Positions 47,984 to 59,526 are shown, numbered from the stretch's first letter. The stretch is 64,000 nucleotides of DNA from Corella eumyota (GCA_963082875.1 OY720103.1:8494001-8558000); one strand, 5' to 3'. Numbers and translations are program-made. The notes: generated by a model from the letters alone, not told the origin.

Positions 47984-47989
47984 AGAGAC
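47916..47989 (-). tRNA. tRNA-Asn-GTT: tRNA-Asn(GTT), intact
   Basis: A complete 74-nt cloverleaf. The acceptor is GTCTCTG/CAGGGAC, the A box is TGGCGCAATCGG, the anticodon stem is TTCGG/CCGAA around CTGTTAA (anticodon GTT), the T stem is GGTGG/CCACC around TTCAAGC, and the discriminator is G. It matches animal tRNA-Asn almost base for base. Directly downstream on the minus strand is a run of six T (plus-strand 47909-47914). It decodes AAC/AAU. It is the source type for the decayed Asn copies next to it. Confidence 0.96.
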
Positions 47990-48061
47990 GACATTCATTG
48001 CTACAGTTGAATTGAATCTAAAGATTAAAATTATAATAATAAAAATGTAACAAAATGTATT

Positions 48062-48134
48062 TGACCTTGGGTGGACTCGAACAACCGACCTTTCGGTTAA
48101 CAGACGAACTCGCAAGTGATTGCGCCATAGAGAC
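48062..48134 (-). pseudogene. tRNA-Asn relic N2
   Basis: Anticodon GTT and most of the anticodon stem remain (TTCGT/CCGAA, one mismatch), and the B box is GTTCGAGTCC. The D loop has lost its conserved GG (CAATCACTTG) and the acceptor has mismatches. Probably a pseudogene. Incidental frames of 66-87 codons cross this region on both strands. Confidence 0.78.
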
Positions 48135-48205
48135 GACATTTTTTGGCACACTTGATCTAAATTTAGAGATCAAAATTATAATAAAAAAATGTAACAAAAT
48201 AAATT

Positions 48206-48279
48206 TGGCCCTTGGTGGACTTAAACCTTCAAACTTTCTCCTAACAGCTGAACGCCCTAACCGATTGCGCGACAGAGAC
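48206..48279 (-). pseudogene. tRNA-Asn relic N3
   Basis: The acceptor and D arm are well kept (GTCTCTG, CAATCGGTTAG) and the anticodon is GTT, but the anticodon stem TTCAG/GAGAA has two mismatches and the T loop reads TTTAAGT instead of TTCGAGT. A pseudogene. Confidence 0.78.
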
Positions 48280-48348
48280 AATTATTTCGCCCACTTTGTT
48301 TAAATTTGCAAAGCAAAATTAATACAATTAAAATGTAATTATATATTT

Positions 48349-48422
48349 CGTTCATAAATGGGCCCGAACCTTCAACCTTGCGGTTAAGAGCAAAACGCGC
48401 CAATCTATTGCGACACAAATAC
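48349..48422 (-). pseudogene. tRNA-Asn relic N4, anticodon CTT
   Basis: Asn-type body with anticodon loop CTCTTAA, so the anticodon is CTT (lysine) in place of GTT. The acceptor GTATTTG/TATGAAC is poorly paired, and the anticodon stem TTTTG/CCGCA is broken. The B box GGTTCGGGCCC is partly kept. A pseudogene. Confidence 0.72.
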
Positions 48423-48494
48423 GACTAATTCGCGACACTTCTATTAAATTTGCAAAGCAAAATTATAATAATAAAAATGAGAAAAAACTAGTTT

Positions 48495-48668
48495 CGTTCT
48501 TGGGGGGGGGGGGGGGGGGTCGAACCTCCAACTTTTCGGTTAAAGAGCTAAACGCGCCAATGATTGGGACACAGAAACGACTGATTTGCGACATTTCTAT
48601 CAAATTTGCAAAGCAAAATTGTAAAAAAGGCGATTATATATTTGACCCTAGGTGGACTCGAACCGCAA
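48495..48668 (-). pseudogene. tRNA-Asn relics N5 and N6 with G18 run
   Basis: N5 (48495-48578) has its acceptor/T-arm side replaced by a run of 18 G at 48502-48519 and an 8-base anticodon loop. N6 (about 48642-48668) is only the T arm with B box GGTTCGAGTCC, cut at the start of unit 8. N5 differs from the unit-tail fragment by GCTAAAC versus GTTAAAC and GATTGGGAC versus GATTGCGAC. Confidence 0.75.
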
Positions 48669-49301
48669 TCTTTTAAATTAAAAAGAAAATAATAATGATA
48701 AACATTTATCTAATAATTAAATACATAAAATTTGATTTAATAATTTAGTTGATAATCATAATTAATTTATGTTTATGATTATCTTTATTTATTAATAGAG
48801 ATTTATTTCAAAAATGATGAAATTATTTTAAATCTTATTTTATTTATCAAATAAATCTAGTTGTAAGTATTTTTGCTTGTTGTGATGATGAATTTAAAAT
48901 TACTTTGACACAATTATTGCGTTTTAAAAAAACCCTTTTCAATATAAATATATTAAAACAGTTTTACAAACGTAAACATGTGCATTACCAGCTTCTTTTA
49001 AACATCTTTAAAAGACAAAAATAATTTTATAAATCCAAAATCAGATGATTGATTTAATGGAAGTTAAAGAATCTGTATTTTTCCATTAATCTTAAAGGTT
49101 GATAAACTACTTTTTTTGCTAGATGGTGGACTAAATTGCAGAAAAAATCTTAAAGGTCTGTGTTTTTTTCAAAACTCCCTTATATTGCCCACCACTTGCC
49201 TGAACATTACCAGACAGGATTGCATAATTAGTAATAACAAATTTTAACTTGTTTAAAAAAACTTTTGAATCGAATCAGTATTTTATTTATTTAGTCACCA
49301 A

Positions 49302-49373
49302 GGCTTCATAGCTTAGTGGTAAAGCGTCTGTCTCGTAAACAGGAGATCCTGGGTTCAATCTCCAGAAACGCCT
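49302..49373 (+). tRNA. tRNA-Thr-CGT: tRNA-Thr(CGT)-like gene, unit 8
   Basis: Same gene body as unit 1, including the three acceptor mismatches. Confidence 0.7.
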
Positions 49374-50700
49374 AATATTATTTTACTATCATGAAGTTGG
49401 TTGTTATTTTAAAAAAAAATTTTTCTGATTACTTTAAAATAATACGTTAAACTTTAAACACCACGAAGATTTGTAAACCTATCATGACGTTTATGTTAAA
49501 TTAGGCTATTGTTTATCTTCCGACTGTAATTAACAGCTTATGCAAATTCTAACTCGCGAATATAAAAAAAGTCGACTAAATTTTATTATTTTTTTTGATA
49601 TTCTGTGCAATGTTTTTGCACAAGTAGCAAATTTAATAATTTTGATTGTTCTTAATGATTGGTTGTGTACAAGAATATGAGATTCCGACTATTTAAAAAA
49701 AATTAACACTAAATTTACTTTGAAGTCCAAATCCATGTTTGTTTGGTGGCGTCCGTTTAGTAAAACTAAATTGCCAGGTTTAATTTAAGTATATGCACTT
49801 AATATGAAGCGTAAATGACTAGATTAAAATATGAATCAATACCAGAAAAAAAACAGATAAATTTTTGTGCGACAAGAAATGTTAAATATAAACTGCAAAT
49901 TTCATAAACAAGTTATAATTAAAAGCATTCGATATACTTTTGACATCGAAAAAAGAAAGTCAAAGCTTGTCAGCACATAAAATTTCGTATTAAATCAACA
50001 TCAAATTTTTTTTTTATTAAAATTAAAGTAAGTTTATGTGAATTTATTTTAAATAAGTTACATACCAATCAACCTTAATGACAACTTAATTTCTAATATC
50101 TTAAAAAAAAACTTATTTTAGCTGTGTTTTTTAAAAGAAAAAAGCAAAAATAGCACTTAAAATATAAATTTACCATTTGACTTTAAAAAACTGCTATGGT
50201 TTTTTGTTAAAAAAAAGAATGCCCTATTAAATGGTTGTCACAGTAATTCTGACGCAGGGTTTAAAATAACGAAAATAAATGCAAGTAATTAAAAGTAACT
50301 TAAATGTAAACACATCAAAAAATTAAGTAAATTATTAATGAAACAAAAAAAATAAAATTAAAGTTGCCATATTTTTCAACAAAAGCGCAAAATTTTATTA
50401 TTTGCTTCCTGTAGAGTTTCTACAAAGTGTTAAAAAAGGGCAAATTCTAACTAACTTTATCGAACCGCTGACATTCTGTGATGTGCATATTTTGGTATGC
50501 AAGAAGTTAATTAAACTTTTGTAATCGAGGAATATTTTAGTTATTTGCAGCTAATAGCTTAGTTCGACATCATTTTGCAGAAGCATTTGGTAAGTGCAAC
50601 AGTCATTAAATACACTTTTCTGTCTGTCTGTTTAATATTAAAACTGTGTTGATGGAATACACTAACAAAAGTAAGGTTGCCTATTTTTATTGCAAACTTA

Positions 50701-50749
50701 AACAATAAGAGTAGGACAACAACTTGAACAATAAGAGTAGGACAACAAC
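50701..50749 (+). repeat. Local 23-bp direct duplication, unit 8
   Basis: A 23-base sequence starting AACAATAAGAG occurs twice with a 26-bp period. In units 1-7 it occurs once, and the place of the extra copy is taken by GGCTATTTATGTACATTAC and adjacent bases. The same arrangement is in unit 9. Confidence 0.85.
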
Positions 50750-51404
50750 ATAAACATGGGGTGATGTTGTGATTGTATAGAGAAGAGAAAGGATGGCTAG
50801 GAAAAGGAGGAGGGAGGGGGGTGGTGGAGATTTAAGTATGTAGAGGTAAAAGAATATTTATTCGAAAGAAAAGTTAAATAGATTATCAACAAAAACTTTA
50901 TAATCTGAGGTGTCTTAATTACAATGCTTAATAATATATCGTGTTATTTTATAGAAGAGCTGACAAGATGAACAAGAAAATTAATAAATTGTTTATAAAT
51001 TTTTTCGTTGAAATCTATTGTCAGTTGTTACATAACTTGCACCATTATTTCCCCAAAGTTTTTAGTTTTAAACTTAATAGACGCTTATAATAAAATAAAT
51101 CTGTTATGCTACTTTGCTTTTTATTGTGTCAATTCAAGCTCTATTAAAATGAGAATTTGAAATATACAAAATACGTTTTAAATTATATAGGAAATAGACA
51201 ATAATAAATAAATTTTGCGTACGCCGTGTGAAAGGGCCTTTATTTTAAACAATTAACTATTAAATCTAAAAATAGCGTGTTTACAGCAAATAAATTCAAA
51301 AAGTTTCTGGGGAAGCATGCCCATTATTTCGTTTTTTGTTTGGACAGACTTAACATTTTTAAAGTTTTAATTAACAAAACATTATTTATCAAATTTGACA
51401 GTGC

Positions 51405-51477
51405 GGGTGCGTGACGCAATGGATAACGCGTCTGCCTACGGAGCAGAAGATTCCAGGTTCGAGTCCTGGCGCGCTCG
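51405..51477 (+). tRNA. tRNA-Arg-ACG: tRNA-Arg(ACG) with altered A box, unit 8
   Basis: Same as the other Arg genes except for G to A at 51414, tRNA position 10. This changes the A box from TGGCGCAATGG to TGACGCAATGG and turns the first D-stem pair (G10-C25) into an A-C mismatch. G10 is strongly conserved in tRNAs and in the A box, so transcription or folding may be weakened. All other stems and the TTTT terminator are intact. Confidence 0.88.
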
Positions 51478-52746
51478 TATTTTATTTAGCAAAATTTTTC
51501 CTACTTTAAGTACGTGAAATACTTATTTATGCTTAAGACATATTTATTTGTTCACTTTTCATCACACACAGAGTTACGGTTGCTAATTGAATCACACGAT
51601 GTAATTGATAAAGTCGGTTTCATTTCACAATGGCATTGTGACGTTGAATAAAAGGGCAAAACATTTGTACCTTTTTGCATAGGAAAGGGTGACCCTTGCC
51701 TAATTTTTTTTAAATCATTTTACAATTAATAAAACAAAAATAAACAATTGGATTAGGTTAAAGTAGTGATTGGGCTTCGTGAATAATAAAAAAGTGGCAA
51801 TAAAGAGTAGGAAATGTATGTAATTTTTTTATACGCTATTTGAAGCGGTTTTATTGCATACTGTACAAAATCGTAAAACATACTCGTTGGGTTAATAAGT
51901 TTGCTTTGTTCTTTAAAAACACGATTAATAACGATAAAATTGCATCGCAGCGAAACAAAGCCATGTGTATTATAAGACGTCTTATATTTCTAGTTGTTGT
52001 TTAATTGTAAAAAAACTTAAAAAATGAGAAGCTGAATAAGTCAAGATGTAGTTTTTAAACAACAAATTTAATTTTCATACACAAAAGGTAAGTATTCTTT
52101 TTCTGAAAATAATTTTTAACTAGGGATATTCTCGGATAGAACATAAGAAGCCAATTTTCCAATTCGGTAAGTGATTGGTTTTGTGATAACAAACAAGGAG
52201 GTGCCTAGAATAAACATCCTTATATTGCAAAGTCTGAATAGTGGTAGCGTTAATCGGTTTTGCAACGCTTTGCAATAAAACTTGCAAATGCTTACTAGCA
52301 AGATTTATTACCGTCAACATTGTCACCAGACCAAGGAGCACAGTTTCAGTCGATACTTTTTAGGATTAAAATTTTCTTGACCTCACTCCCTACAAGAGTC
52401 TTTTACAGCGTTTATTTGTTCAAGCAAATGCTCAAAATATCAAAAACATTTTACTTAAAGTGGTAAAGGTTCATGATTTTTACTTTGGGTATAAAATTAG
52501 GTATTTTATTGTCAATTATGCTTAAATATTTGCTTGATTAATAAAAAATAAGATAAATATTTTGCTTTTAAATTTAGTTTGATTATATTATACGACATCG
52601 ATGCGTGTTTGTTTGCTGAAATTTAGTCTAGTTATTATAAAGGTTATATTTTAATTTACTGTGTAAGTTTTTTTTATAAAAAAAAGGTTTAAACGGTTTT
52701 GAACCAAATGTCATTTTTTTTAAAATAAATCAAGTTAAAATGATAT

Positions 52747-52829
52747 TACTGGGTGTGGGGTTCGAACCCACGCGGACATTCGTCCATTGGAACTTAAGTC
52801 CAACGCCTTAACCACTCGGCCAACCCAGT
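52747..52829 (-). tRNA. tRNA-Leu-TAA: tRNA-Leu(TAA), intact, unit 8
   Basis: The full 83-nt form: D arm TGGCCGAGTGG, anticodon TAA in stem TTGGA/TCCAA, variable arm GGAC/GTCC, T stem GTGGG/CCCAC with TTCGAAC, acceptor ACTGGGT/ACCCAGT and discriminator A. Both promoter boxes fit consensus. It decodes UUA leucine codons. With unit 9 it is the only Leu gene here without an obvious defect. Confidence 0.96.
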
Positions 52830-53893
52830 AAGTGCGAAAGCATTGTTAAGATGCTAATAAACATAAATCTTAAGTAAGCCACCAATTGTGATTGGCAGCC
52901 TTATGCCTTATTGTCTTTCGAAACTTTGATTTTAAGTCAATTTTTTTTGGTTGGTTTAAACAAGGTGTTTGCGTAGCGAACTTTGTGCGTACTTCGCGTC
53001 CTACTATTTCCTCGGGTATTCTAAACTTTTTTGGGGTGGTTCGTTTTAAAGTAGGAAATGTCATTTTGTATTGCCTTTAACATGCATTTTATTTAAATAA
53101 CACGATTAGATATATAAAACTGTTATTATATTGCAAAACCTGTTACAGCAATAAAATAAATTTTAAATGGGCAAGTAATTCTTTTCTTTAATGAAATGCA
53201 ATAACAGTCTTTAATTTAGTAACCATAATTATTTTTGTAATTGCGACAAAAATTATTTTAAATCATTTTATTAACAAAAGTAAATTAACGTAAAAGTTGC
53301 AACAAATATTTGCAGCTGGCCATTTACCCACAACCAGCAATTCGAATTTTTATCACTTTTGCTTATTTATTAAACATATATGTAGTTTTACAGACGTGAT
53401 CCTACAACTTGAGTTGTAATAAAGAATATCTATCGGCTTACGTTTAAAAAATTAAAAATACGAACAATATGCCTTTTTTCTTTTAACTTTATTAATTGTT
53501 AGTCCACAAATAAGATTGGTTTGATTAAAATTCGATAAAAAATGTTAAAATTTAACATTCGTTTGATTAAAATTTGACAATTTGTTCAGCAAAATTTTAT
53601 AAAATTCTGTTTTTAAAAATTATACAAATAGCATATATACCTTATTCAAATAGGAACAAAGTTGGTTGTTAGAAACGGTCAAAAGAATAACAGCAATTAT
53701 AACTGTAAAGAAACTGCACTTAGCATATCTACACATATTACTGTAAATACCTAGCTTATTGGGACAAAAATCTACACTTAACCAATAAAAATAATTAAAA
53801 CCCCAAAACCATGAAAAAATTACAATGCCATGGGACGAGCATTTAAATAATTGAATAAAATCACGCTAGCTGCCTCAAGAAGGAAAAGCAAGA

Positions 53894-54682
53894 GTTGCCG
53901 TGACCGATTGGTTAAGGCTATAAAAAAGGAAACTAATCAGCACTGCAGGCACAAGTTCGAATCCTGCCGAAAACGCATTTTTTTTGCATTTTTTAATTAA
54001 AAATTAAATTAAATAAATACAATTTTAGAAATTAAAGTTGCCTTGAAAAGTAAACAAAAAAGTTGTCGTGGCCGAGGCCATAGACTTACAATCTTTTAGG
54101 CGCTGTCCGCACATATTCGAATCCTGCCGACAACGAATTTTTTTATTTAGTTTTAGTTCAAATTTAAATAATTAATTAAAATCGCGCTAGCTGCTCGGGG
54201 AAAAAAACTTATTTTAGACTTGATTTCTTTTAGGCTCTGCCCGCGAAGGTTCGAGTCCAGCCGATAACGCATTTTTATTTCAGTTTTGTTATAAAATTAA
54301 TTTAAATCACGCTAGCTGCTCCGAGAATCCAACATAACAGTTGTCAGGTTCGAATCCTGCCGACAACGCATTATTTTATTTTAAATACAAATTTAATTAA
54401 CTAATTAAAATCACGCGAGGTGCTTCTAGAATGGAACATTAGAGTTGTCGTGGCCGATTGGTGGAGCTATAGGTTTGAGTTTTTTGAGGCTCTGCCCGCG
54501 CAGGTTCGACTCATGCCGACAACGCTTTATTTTATGTTTTAATACAACTTTAAATAATTTGATTAAATCACGCTGGCTGCTCCGAGATTCCAACATACGA
54601 ATTGGCGTGGCCGAGTCGTTAAGGCAATCGACTTGAAATCTTTTGCGCTTTGCCCGCGAAGGTTCGAATCCTGTCGACAACG
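53894..54682 (+). pseudogene. tRNA-Ser relic cluster S1-S6, unit 8
   Basis: Same six relics as unit 2. Confidence 0.8.
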
Positions 54683-54835
54683 GATTTTTTTTTACTAATT
54701 TTTTAACTAAAATTACGCTAGCTGCCTTAAAGGGAACAAAGAGTTTATCCACAAAAAATAAGTAACGTTGTTCAGTGGATATCGTTGGACAGTACCTTCA
54801 TAATAAAACTTTTACTGATCGTGCGGTAAATGATT

Positions 54836-54907
54836 AGGCGCTAATGGGGATCGACCCCAGGACCTTCTTTTTACTAGACAGGCGCTTTAACACTATGTCA
54901 TAATGCC
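54836..54907 (-). pseudogene. tRNA-Thr(AGT) pseudogene, unit 8
   Basis: Same sequence and defects as the unit 1 copy. Confidence 0.75.
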
Positions 54908-55291
54908 TTTAAAGAAAGTCGATGTATCAGTCATGTCGTTACAAACAAATGTATTTAAAATAAAGTAAAGTATTTTAATATTTAAATTCTTGTTGAAAAC
55001 TCCCAAATTGAACGATCTATGCATCATAACATTAAAACGCACGTCGAAAATAAAAAAACTATTTCTACACGGACCGTCTGGGTGAAAACCAGAAATCCCA
55101 AGCTTGACAAGCATAAACTTTACCACCGATGTTTAATATTGTCTCCAAGATAAGTTTTGTTAAAAATGGAGTGTAGTAAATTTATTGATTAATAACTGCC
55201 CTTAGCTGTCGGTTGTTTACAAGAATATAAAATTCTGTCTAATTTCTTTCAAAATTAAACGCTAAATTAAGTAATGTCTAAATCCATGTTT

Positions 55292-55437
55292 ACCTCCAAC
55301 TTTTCGGTTAAAGAGTTAAACGCGCCAATGATTGCGACACAGAAACGACTGATTTGCGACATTTCTATCAAATTTGCAAAGCAAAATTGTAAAAGAAGAC
55401 GATTATATATTTGACCCTGGGTGGACTCGAACCGCAA
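55292..55437 (-). pseudogene. tRNA-Asn fragments before the 1,280 bp segment, unit 8
   Basis: Same long-unit junction as in unit 7. Confidence 0.75.
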
Positions 55438-55853
55438 TCTTTTAAATTAAAAAGAAAATAATGATAAACATTTATCTAATAATTAAATACATAAAATTTG
55501 ATTTAATAATTTAGTTGATAATCTTAATTAATTTATGTTTATGATTATCTTTATTTATTAATAGAAATTAATTTTAAAAATGATCAAATGATTTTAAATC
55601 GTATTTTATTTATCAAATAAATCCAGTTGTAAGTATTTTTGCTTGTTGTAATAATGATTTTCAAATTACTTTGACACAATTATTGCGTTCTTTAAAAAAA
55701 ATAATTGTATGGGATATCACCCTTTTTAATATAAATATATTAAAACAGTTTTACAAACGTTAACATGTGCACCAGCTTTTTTTTAACATCTTTAAAAAAC
55801 GGAAATAATTTTATAAATTCAAAATCAGATGATTGATTTAATGGAAGTTAATA

Positions 55854-55895
55854 GTTAATAGCCAAATGCGCCAACGATTGCAACACAACAACAAC
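55854..55895 (-). pseudogene. tRNA-Asn 5'-half fragment N0, second copy
   Basis: Same fragment as at 47805. Confidence 0.6.
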
Positions 55896-55964
55896 TGATT
55901 CGCGACATTTTTATGAAATTTGCAAAACATTATTATAGTAATAAAAATGAAGCAAACAAAAAAT

Positions 55965-55971
55965 CGTCCCT

Positions 55972-56032
<61 letters not shown>

Positions 56033-56038
56033 AGAGAC
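55965..56038 (-). tRNA. tRNA-Asn-GTT: tRNA-Asn(GTT), intact, second copy
   Basis: Identical to the gene at 47916, with the same T6 terminator downstream. Confidence 0.96.
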
Positions 56039-56110
56039 GACATTCATTGCTACAGTTGAATTGAATCTAAAGATTAAAATTATAATAATAAAAATGTAAC
56101 AAAATGTATT

Positions 56111-56183
56111 TGACCTTGGGTGGACTCGAACAACCGACCTTTCGGTTAACAGACGAACTCGCAAGTGATTGCGCCATAGAGAC
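56111..56183 (-). pseudogene. tRNA-Asn relic N2, second copy
   Basis: Same as the relic at 48062. Confidence 0.78.
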
Positions 56184-56254
56184 GACATTTTTTGGCACAC
56201 TTGATCTAAATTTAGAGATCAAAATTATAATAAAAAAATGTAACAAAATAAATT

Positions 56255-56328
56255 TGGCCCTTGGTGGACTTAAACCTTCAAACTTTCTCCTAACAGCTGA
56301 ACGCCCTAACCGATTGCGCGACAGAGAC
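56255..56328 (-). pseudogene. tRNA-Asn relic N3, second copy
   Basis: Same as the relic at 48206. Confidence 0.78.
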
Positions 56329-56397
56329 AATTATTTCGCCCACTTTGTTTAAATTTGCAAAGCAAAATTAATACAATTAAAATGTAATTATATATTT

Positions 56398-56471
56398 CGT
56401 TCATAAATGGGCCCGAACCTTCAACCTTGCGGTTAAGAGCAAAACGCGCCAATCTATTGCGACACAAATAC
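56398..56471 (-). pseudogene. tRNA-Asn relic N4 (anticodon CTT), second copy
   Basis: Same as the relic at 48349. Confidence 0.72.
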
Positions 56472-56543
56472 GACTAATTCGCGACACTTCTATTAAATTT
56501 GCAAAGCAAAATTATAATAATAAAAATGAGAAAAAACTAGTTT

Positions 56544-56717
56544 CGTTCTTGGGGGGGGGGGGGGGGGGTCGAACCTCCAACTTTTCGGTTAAAGAGCTAA
56601 ACGCGCCAATGATTGGGACACAGAAACGACTGATTTGCGACATTTCTATCAAATTTGCAAAGCAAAATTGTAAAAAAGGCGATTATATATTTGACCCTAG
56701 GTGGACTCGAACCGCAA
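56544..56717 (-). pseudogene. tRNA-Asn relics N5 and N6 with G18 run, second copy
   Basis: Same as the pair at 48495. The G run at 56551-56568 is also 18 bases long. Confidence 0.75.
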
Positions 56718-57350
56718 TCTTTTAAATTAAAAAGAAAATAATAATGATAAACATTTATCTAATAATTAAATACATAAAATTTGATTTAATAATTTAGTTG
56801 ATAATCATAATTAATTTATGTTTATGATTATCTTTATTTATTAATAGAGATTTATTTCAAAAATGATGAAATTATTTTAAATCTTATTTTATTTATCAAA
56901 TAAATCTAGTTGTAAGTATTTTTGCTTGTTGTGATGATGAATTTAAAATTACTTTGACACAATTATTGCGTTTTAAAAAAACCCTTTTCAATATAAATAT
57001 ATTAAAACAGTTTTACAAACGTAAACATGTGCATTACCAGCTTCTTTTAAACATCTTTAAAAGACAAAAATAATTTTATAAATCCAAAATCAGATGATTG
57101 ATTTAATGGAAGTTAAAGAATCTGTATTTTTCCATTAATCTTAAAGGTTGATAAACTACTTTTTTTGCTAGATGGTGGACTAAATTGCAGAAAAAATCTT
57201 AAAGGTCTGTGTTTTTTTCAAAACTCCCTTATATTGCCCACCACTTGCCTGAACATTACCAGACAGGATTGCATAATTAGTAATAACAAATTTTAACTTG
57301 TTTAAAAAAACTTTTGAATCGAATCAGTATTTTATTTATTTAGTCACCAA

Positions 57351-57422
57351 GGCTTCATAGCTTAGTGGTAAAGCGTCTGTCTCGTAAACAGGAGATCCTG
57401 GGTTCAATCTCCAGAAACGCCT
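57351..57422 (+). tRNA. tRNA-Thr-CGT: tRNA-Thr(CGT)-like gene, unit 9
   Basis: Same gene body as unit 1, including the three acceptor mismatches. Confidence 0.7.
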
Positions 57423-58749
57423 AATATTATTTTACTATCATGAAGTTGGTTGTTATTTTAAAAAAAAATTTTTCTGATTACTTTAAAATAATACGTTAAA
57501 CTTTAAACACCACGAAGATTTGTAAACCTATCATGACGTTTATGTTAAATTAGGCTATTGTTTATCTTCCGACTGTAATTAACAGCTTATGCAAATTCTA
57601 ACTCGCGAATATAAAAAAAGTCGACTAAATTTTATTATTTTTTTTGATATTCTGTGCAATGTTTTTGCACAAGTAGCAAATTTAATAATTTTGATTGTTC
57701 TTAATGATTGGTTGTGTACAAGAATATGAGATTCCGACTATTTAAAAAAAATTAACACTAAATTTACTTTGAAGTCCAAATCCATGTTTGTTTGGTGGCG
57801 TCCGTTTAGTAAAACTAAATTGCCAGGTTTAATTTAAGTATATGCACTTAATATGAAGCGTAAATGACTAGATTAAAATATGAATCAATACCAGAAAAAA
57901 AACAGATAAATTTTTGTGCGACAAGAAATGTTAAATATAAACTGCAAATTTCATAAACAAGTTATAATTAAAAGCATTCGATATACTTTTGACATCGAAA
58001 AAAGAAAGTCAAAGCTTGTCAGCACATAAAATTTCGTATTAAATCAACATCAAATTTTTTTTTTATTAAAATTAAAGTAAGTTTATGTGAATTTATTTTA
58101 AATAAGTTACATACCAATCAACCTTAATGACAACTTAATTTCTAATATCTTAAAAAAAAACTTATTTTAGCTGTGTTTTTTAAAAGAAAAAAGCAAAAAT
58201 AGCACTTAAAATATAAATTTACCATTTGACTTTAAAAAACTGCTATGGTTTTTTGTTAAAAAAAAGAATGCCCTATTAAATGGTTGTCACAGTAATTCTG
58301 ACGCAGGGTTTAAAATAACGAAAATAAATGCAAGTAATTAAAAGTAACTTAAATGTAAACACATCAAAAAATTAAGTAAATTATTAATGAAACAAAAAAA
58401 ATAAAATTAAAGTTGCCATATTTTTCAACAAAAGCGCAAAATTTTATTATTTGCTTCCTGTAGAGTTTCTACAAAGTGTTAAAAAAGGGCAAATTCTAAC
58501 TAACTTTATCGAACCGCTGACATTCTGTGATGTGCATATTTTGGTATGCAAGAAGTTAATTAAACTTTTGTAATCGAGGAATATTTTAGTTATTTGCAGC
58601 TAATAGCTTAGTTCGACATCATTTTGCAGAAGCATTTGGTAAGTGCAACAGTCATTAAATACACTTTTCTGTCTGTCTGTTTAATATTAAAACTGTGTTG
58701 ATGGAATACACTAACAAAAGTAAGGTTGCCTATTTTTATTGCAAACTTA

Positions 58750-58798
58750 AACAATAAGAGTAGGACAACAACTTGAACAATAAGAGTAGGACAACAAC
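58750..58798 (+). repeat. Local 23-bp direct duplication, unit 9
   Basis: Same duplication as in unit 8. Confidence 0.85.
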
Positions 58799-59453
58799 AT
58801 AAACATGGGGTGATGTTGTGATTGTATAGAGAAGAGAAAGGATGGCTAGGAAAAGGAGGAGGGAGGGGGGTGGTGGAGATTTAAGTATGTAGAGGTAAAA
58901 GAATATTTATTCGAAAGAAAAGTTAAATAGATTATCAACAAAAACTTTATAATCTGAGGTGTCTTAATTACAATGCTTAATAATATATCGTGTTATTTTA
59001 TAGAAGAGCTGACAAGATGAACAAGAAAATTAATAAATTGTTTATAAATTTTTTCGTTGAAATCTATTGTCAGTTGTTACATAACTTGCACCATTATTTC
59101 CCCAAAGTTTTTAGTTTTAAACTTAATAGACGCTTATAATAAAATAAATCTGTTATGCTACTTTGCTTTTTATTGTGTCAATTCAAGCTCTATTAAAATG
59201 AGAATTTGAAATATACAAAATACGTTTTAAATTATATAGGAAATAGACAATAATAAATAAATTTTGCGTACGCCGTGTGAAAGGGCCTTTATTTTAAACA
59301 ATTAACTATTAAATCTAAAAATAGCGTGTTTACAGCAAATAAATTCAAAAAGTTTCTGGGGAAGCATGCCCATTATTTCGTTTTTTGTTTGGACAGACTT
59401 AACATTTTTAAAGTTTTAATTAACAAAACATTATTTATCAAATTTGACAGTGC

Positions 59454-59526
59454 GGGTGCGTGACGCAATGGATAACGCGTCTGCCTACGGAGCAGAAGAT
59501 TCCAGGTTCGAGTCCTGGCGCGCTCG
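59454..59526 (+). tRNA. tRNA-Arg-ACG: tRNA-Arg(ACG) with altered A box, unit 9
   Basis: Carries the same position-10 change as unit 8, here at 59463, and is otherwise intact. Confidence 0.88.

Larger units (their letters stand above)
47389..48668. repeat. 1,280 bp Asn segment, first copy
   Basis: Extra segment between units 7 and 8. Its first part (47389 to about 47804) is a diverged copy of the first roughly 400 bases of the unit, with small gaps and one insertion (TAATTGTATGGGATATCACC). The remainder is a tRNA-Asn cluster. The same junction sequence flanks it on both sides, so it is itself bounded by direct repeats. Confidence 0.92.
48669..55437. repeat. Tandem unit 8 (6,769 bp core)
   Basis: Core of the first 8.05 kb long unit that is repeated whole, followed by its own 1,280 bp Asn segment. 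It has the intact Leu gene, an altered tRNA-Arg A box, and a local 26-bp-period duplication at 50701-50749 replacing sequence present in units 1-7. Confidence 0.97.
55438..56717. repeat. 1,280 bp Asn segment, second copy
   Basis: Second copy, 8,049 bp from the first and the same length. By eye I find no difference between the two, including the 18-base G run. It is absent between units 9 and 10. Confidence 0.92.

Noticed and set aside
47951-48303. Frames of 66-87 codons on both strands in the Asn cluster
   Set aside because: They read across tRNA-Asn gene and relic sequence; residue strings such as GGLEQPTFRLT are translated T arm and anticodon arm.
47389-48668. The 1,280 bp segment as a transposon insertion
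   Set aside because: No terminal inverted repeats or target-site duplication are visible; its ends coincide with repeats of the unit junction, which fits recombination.
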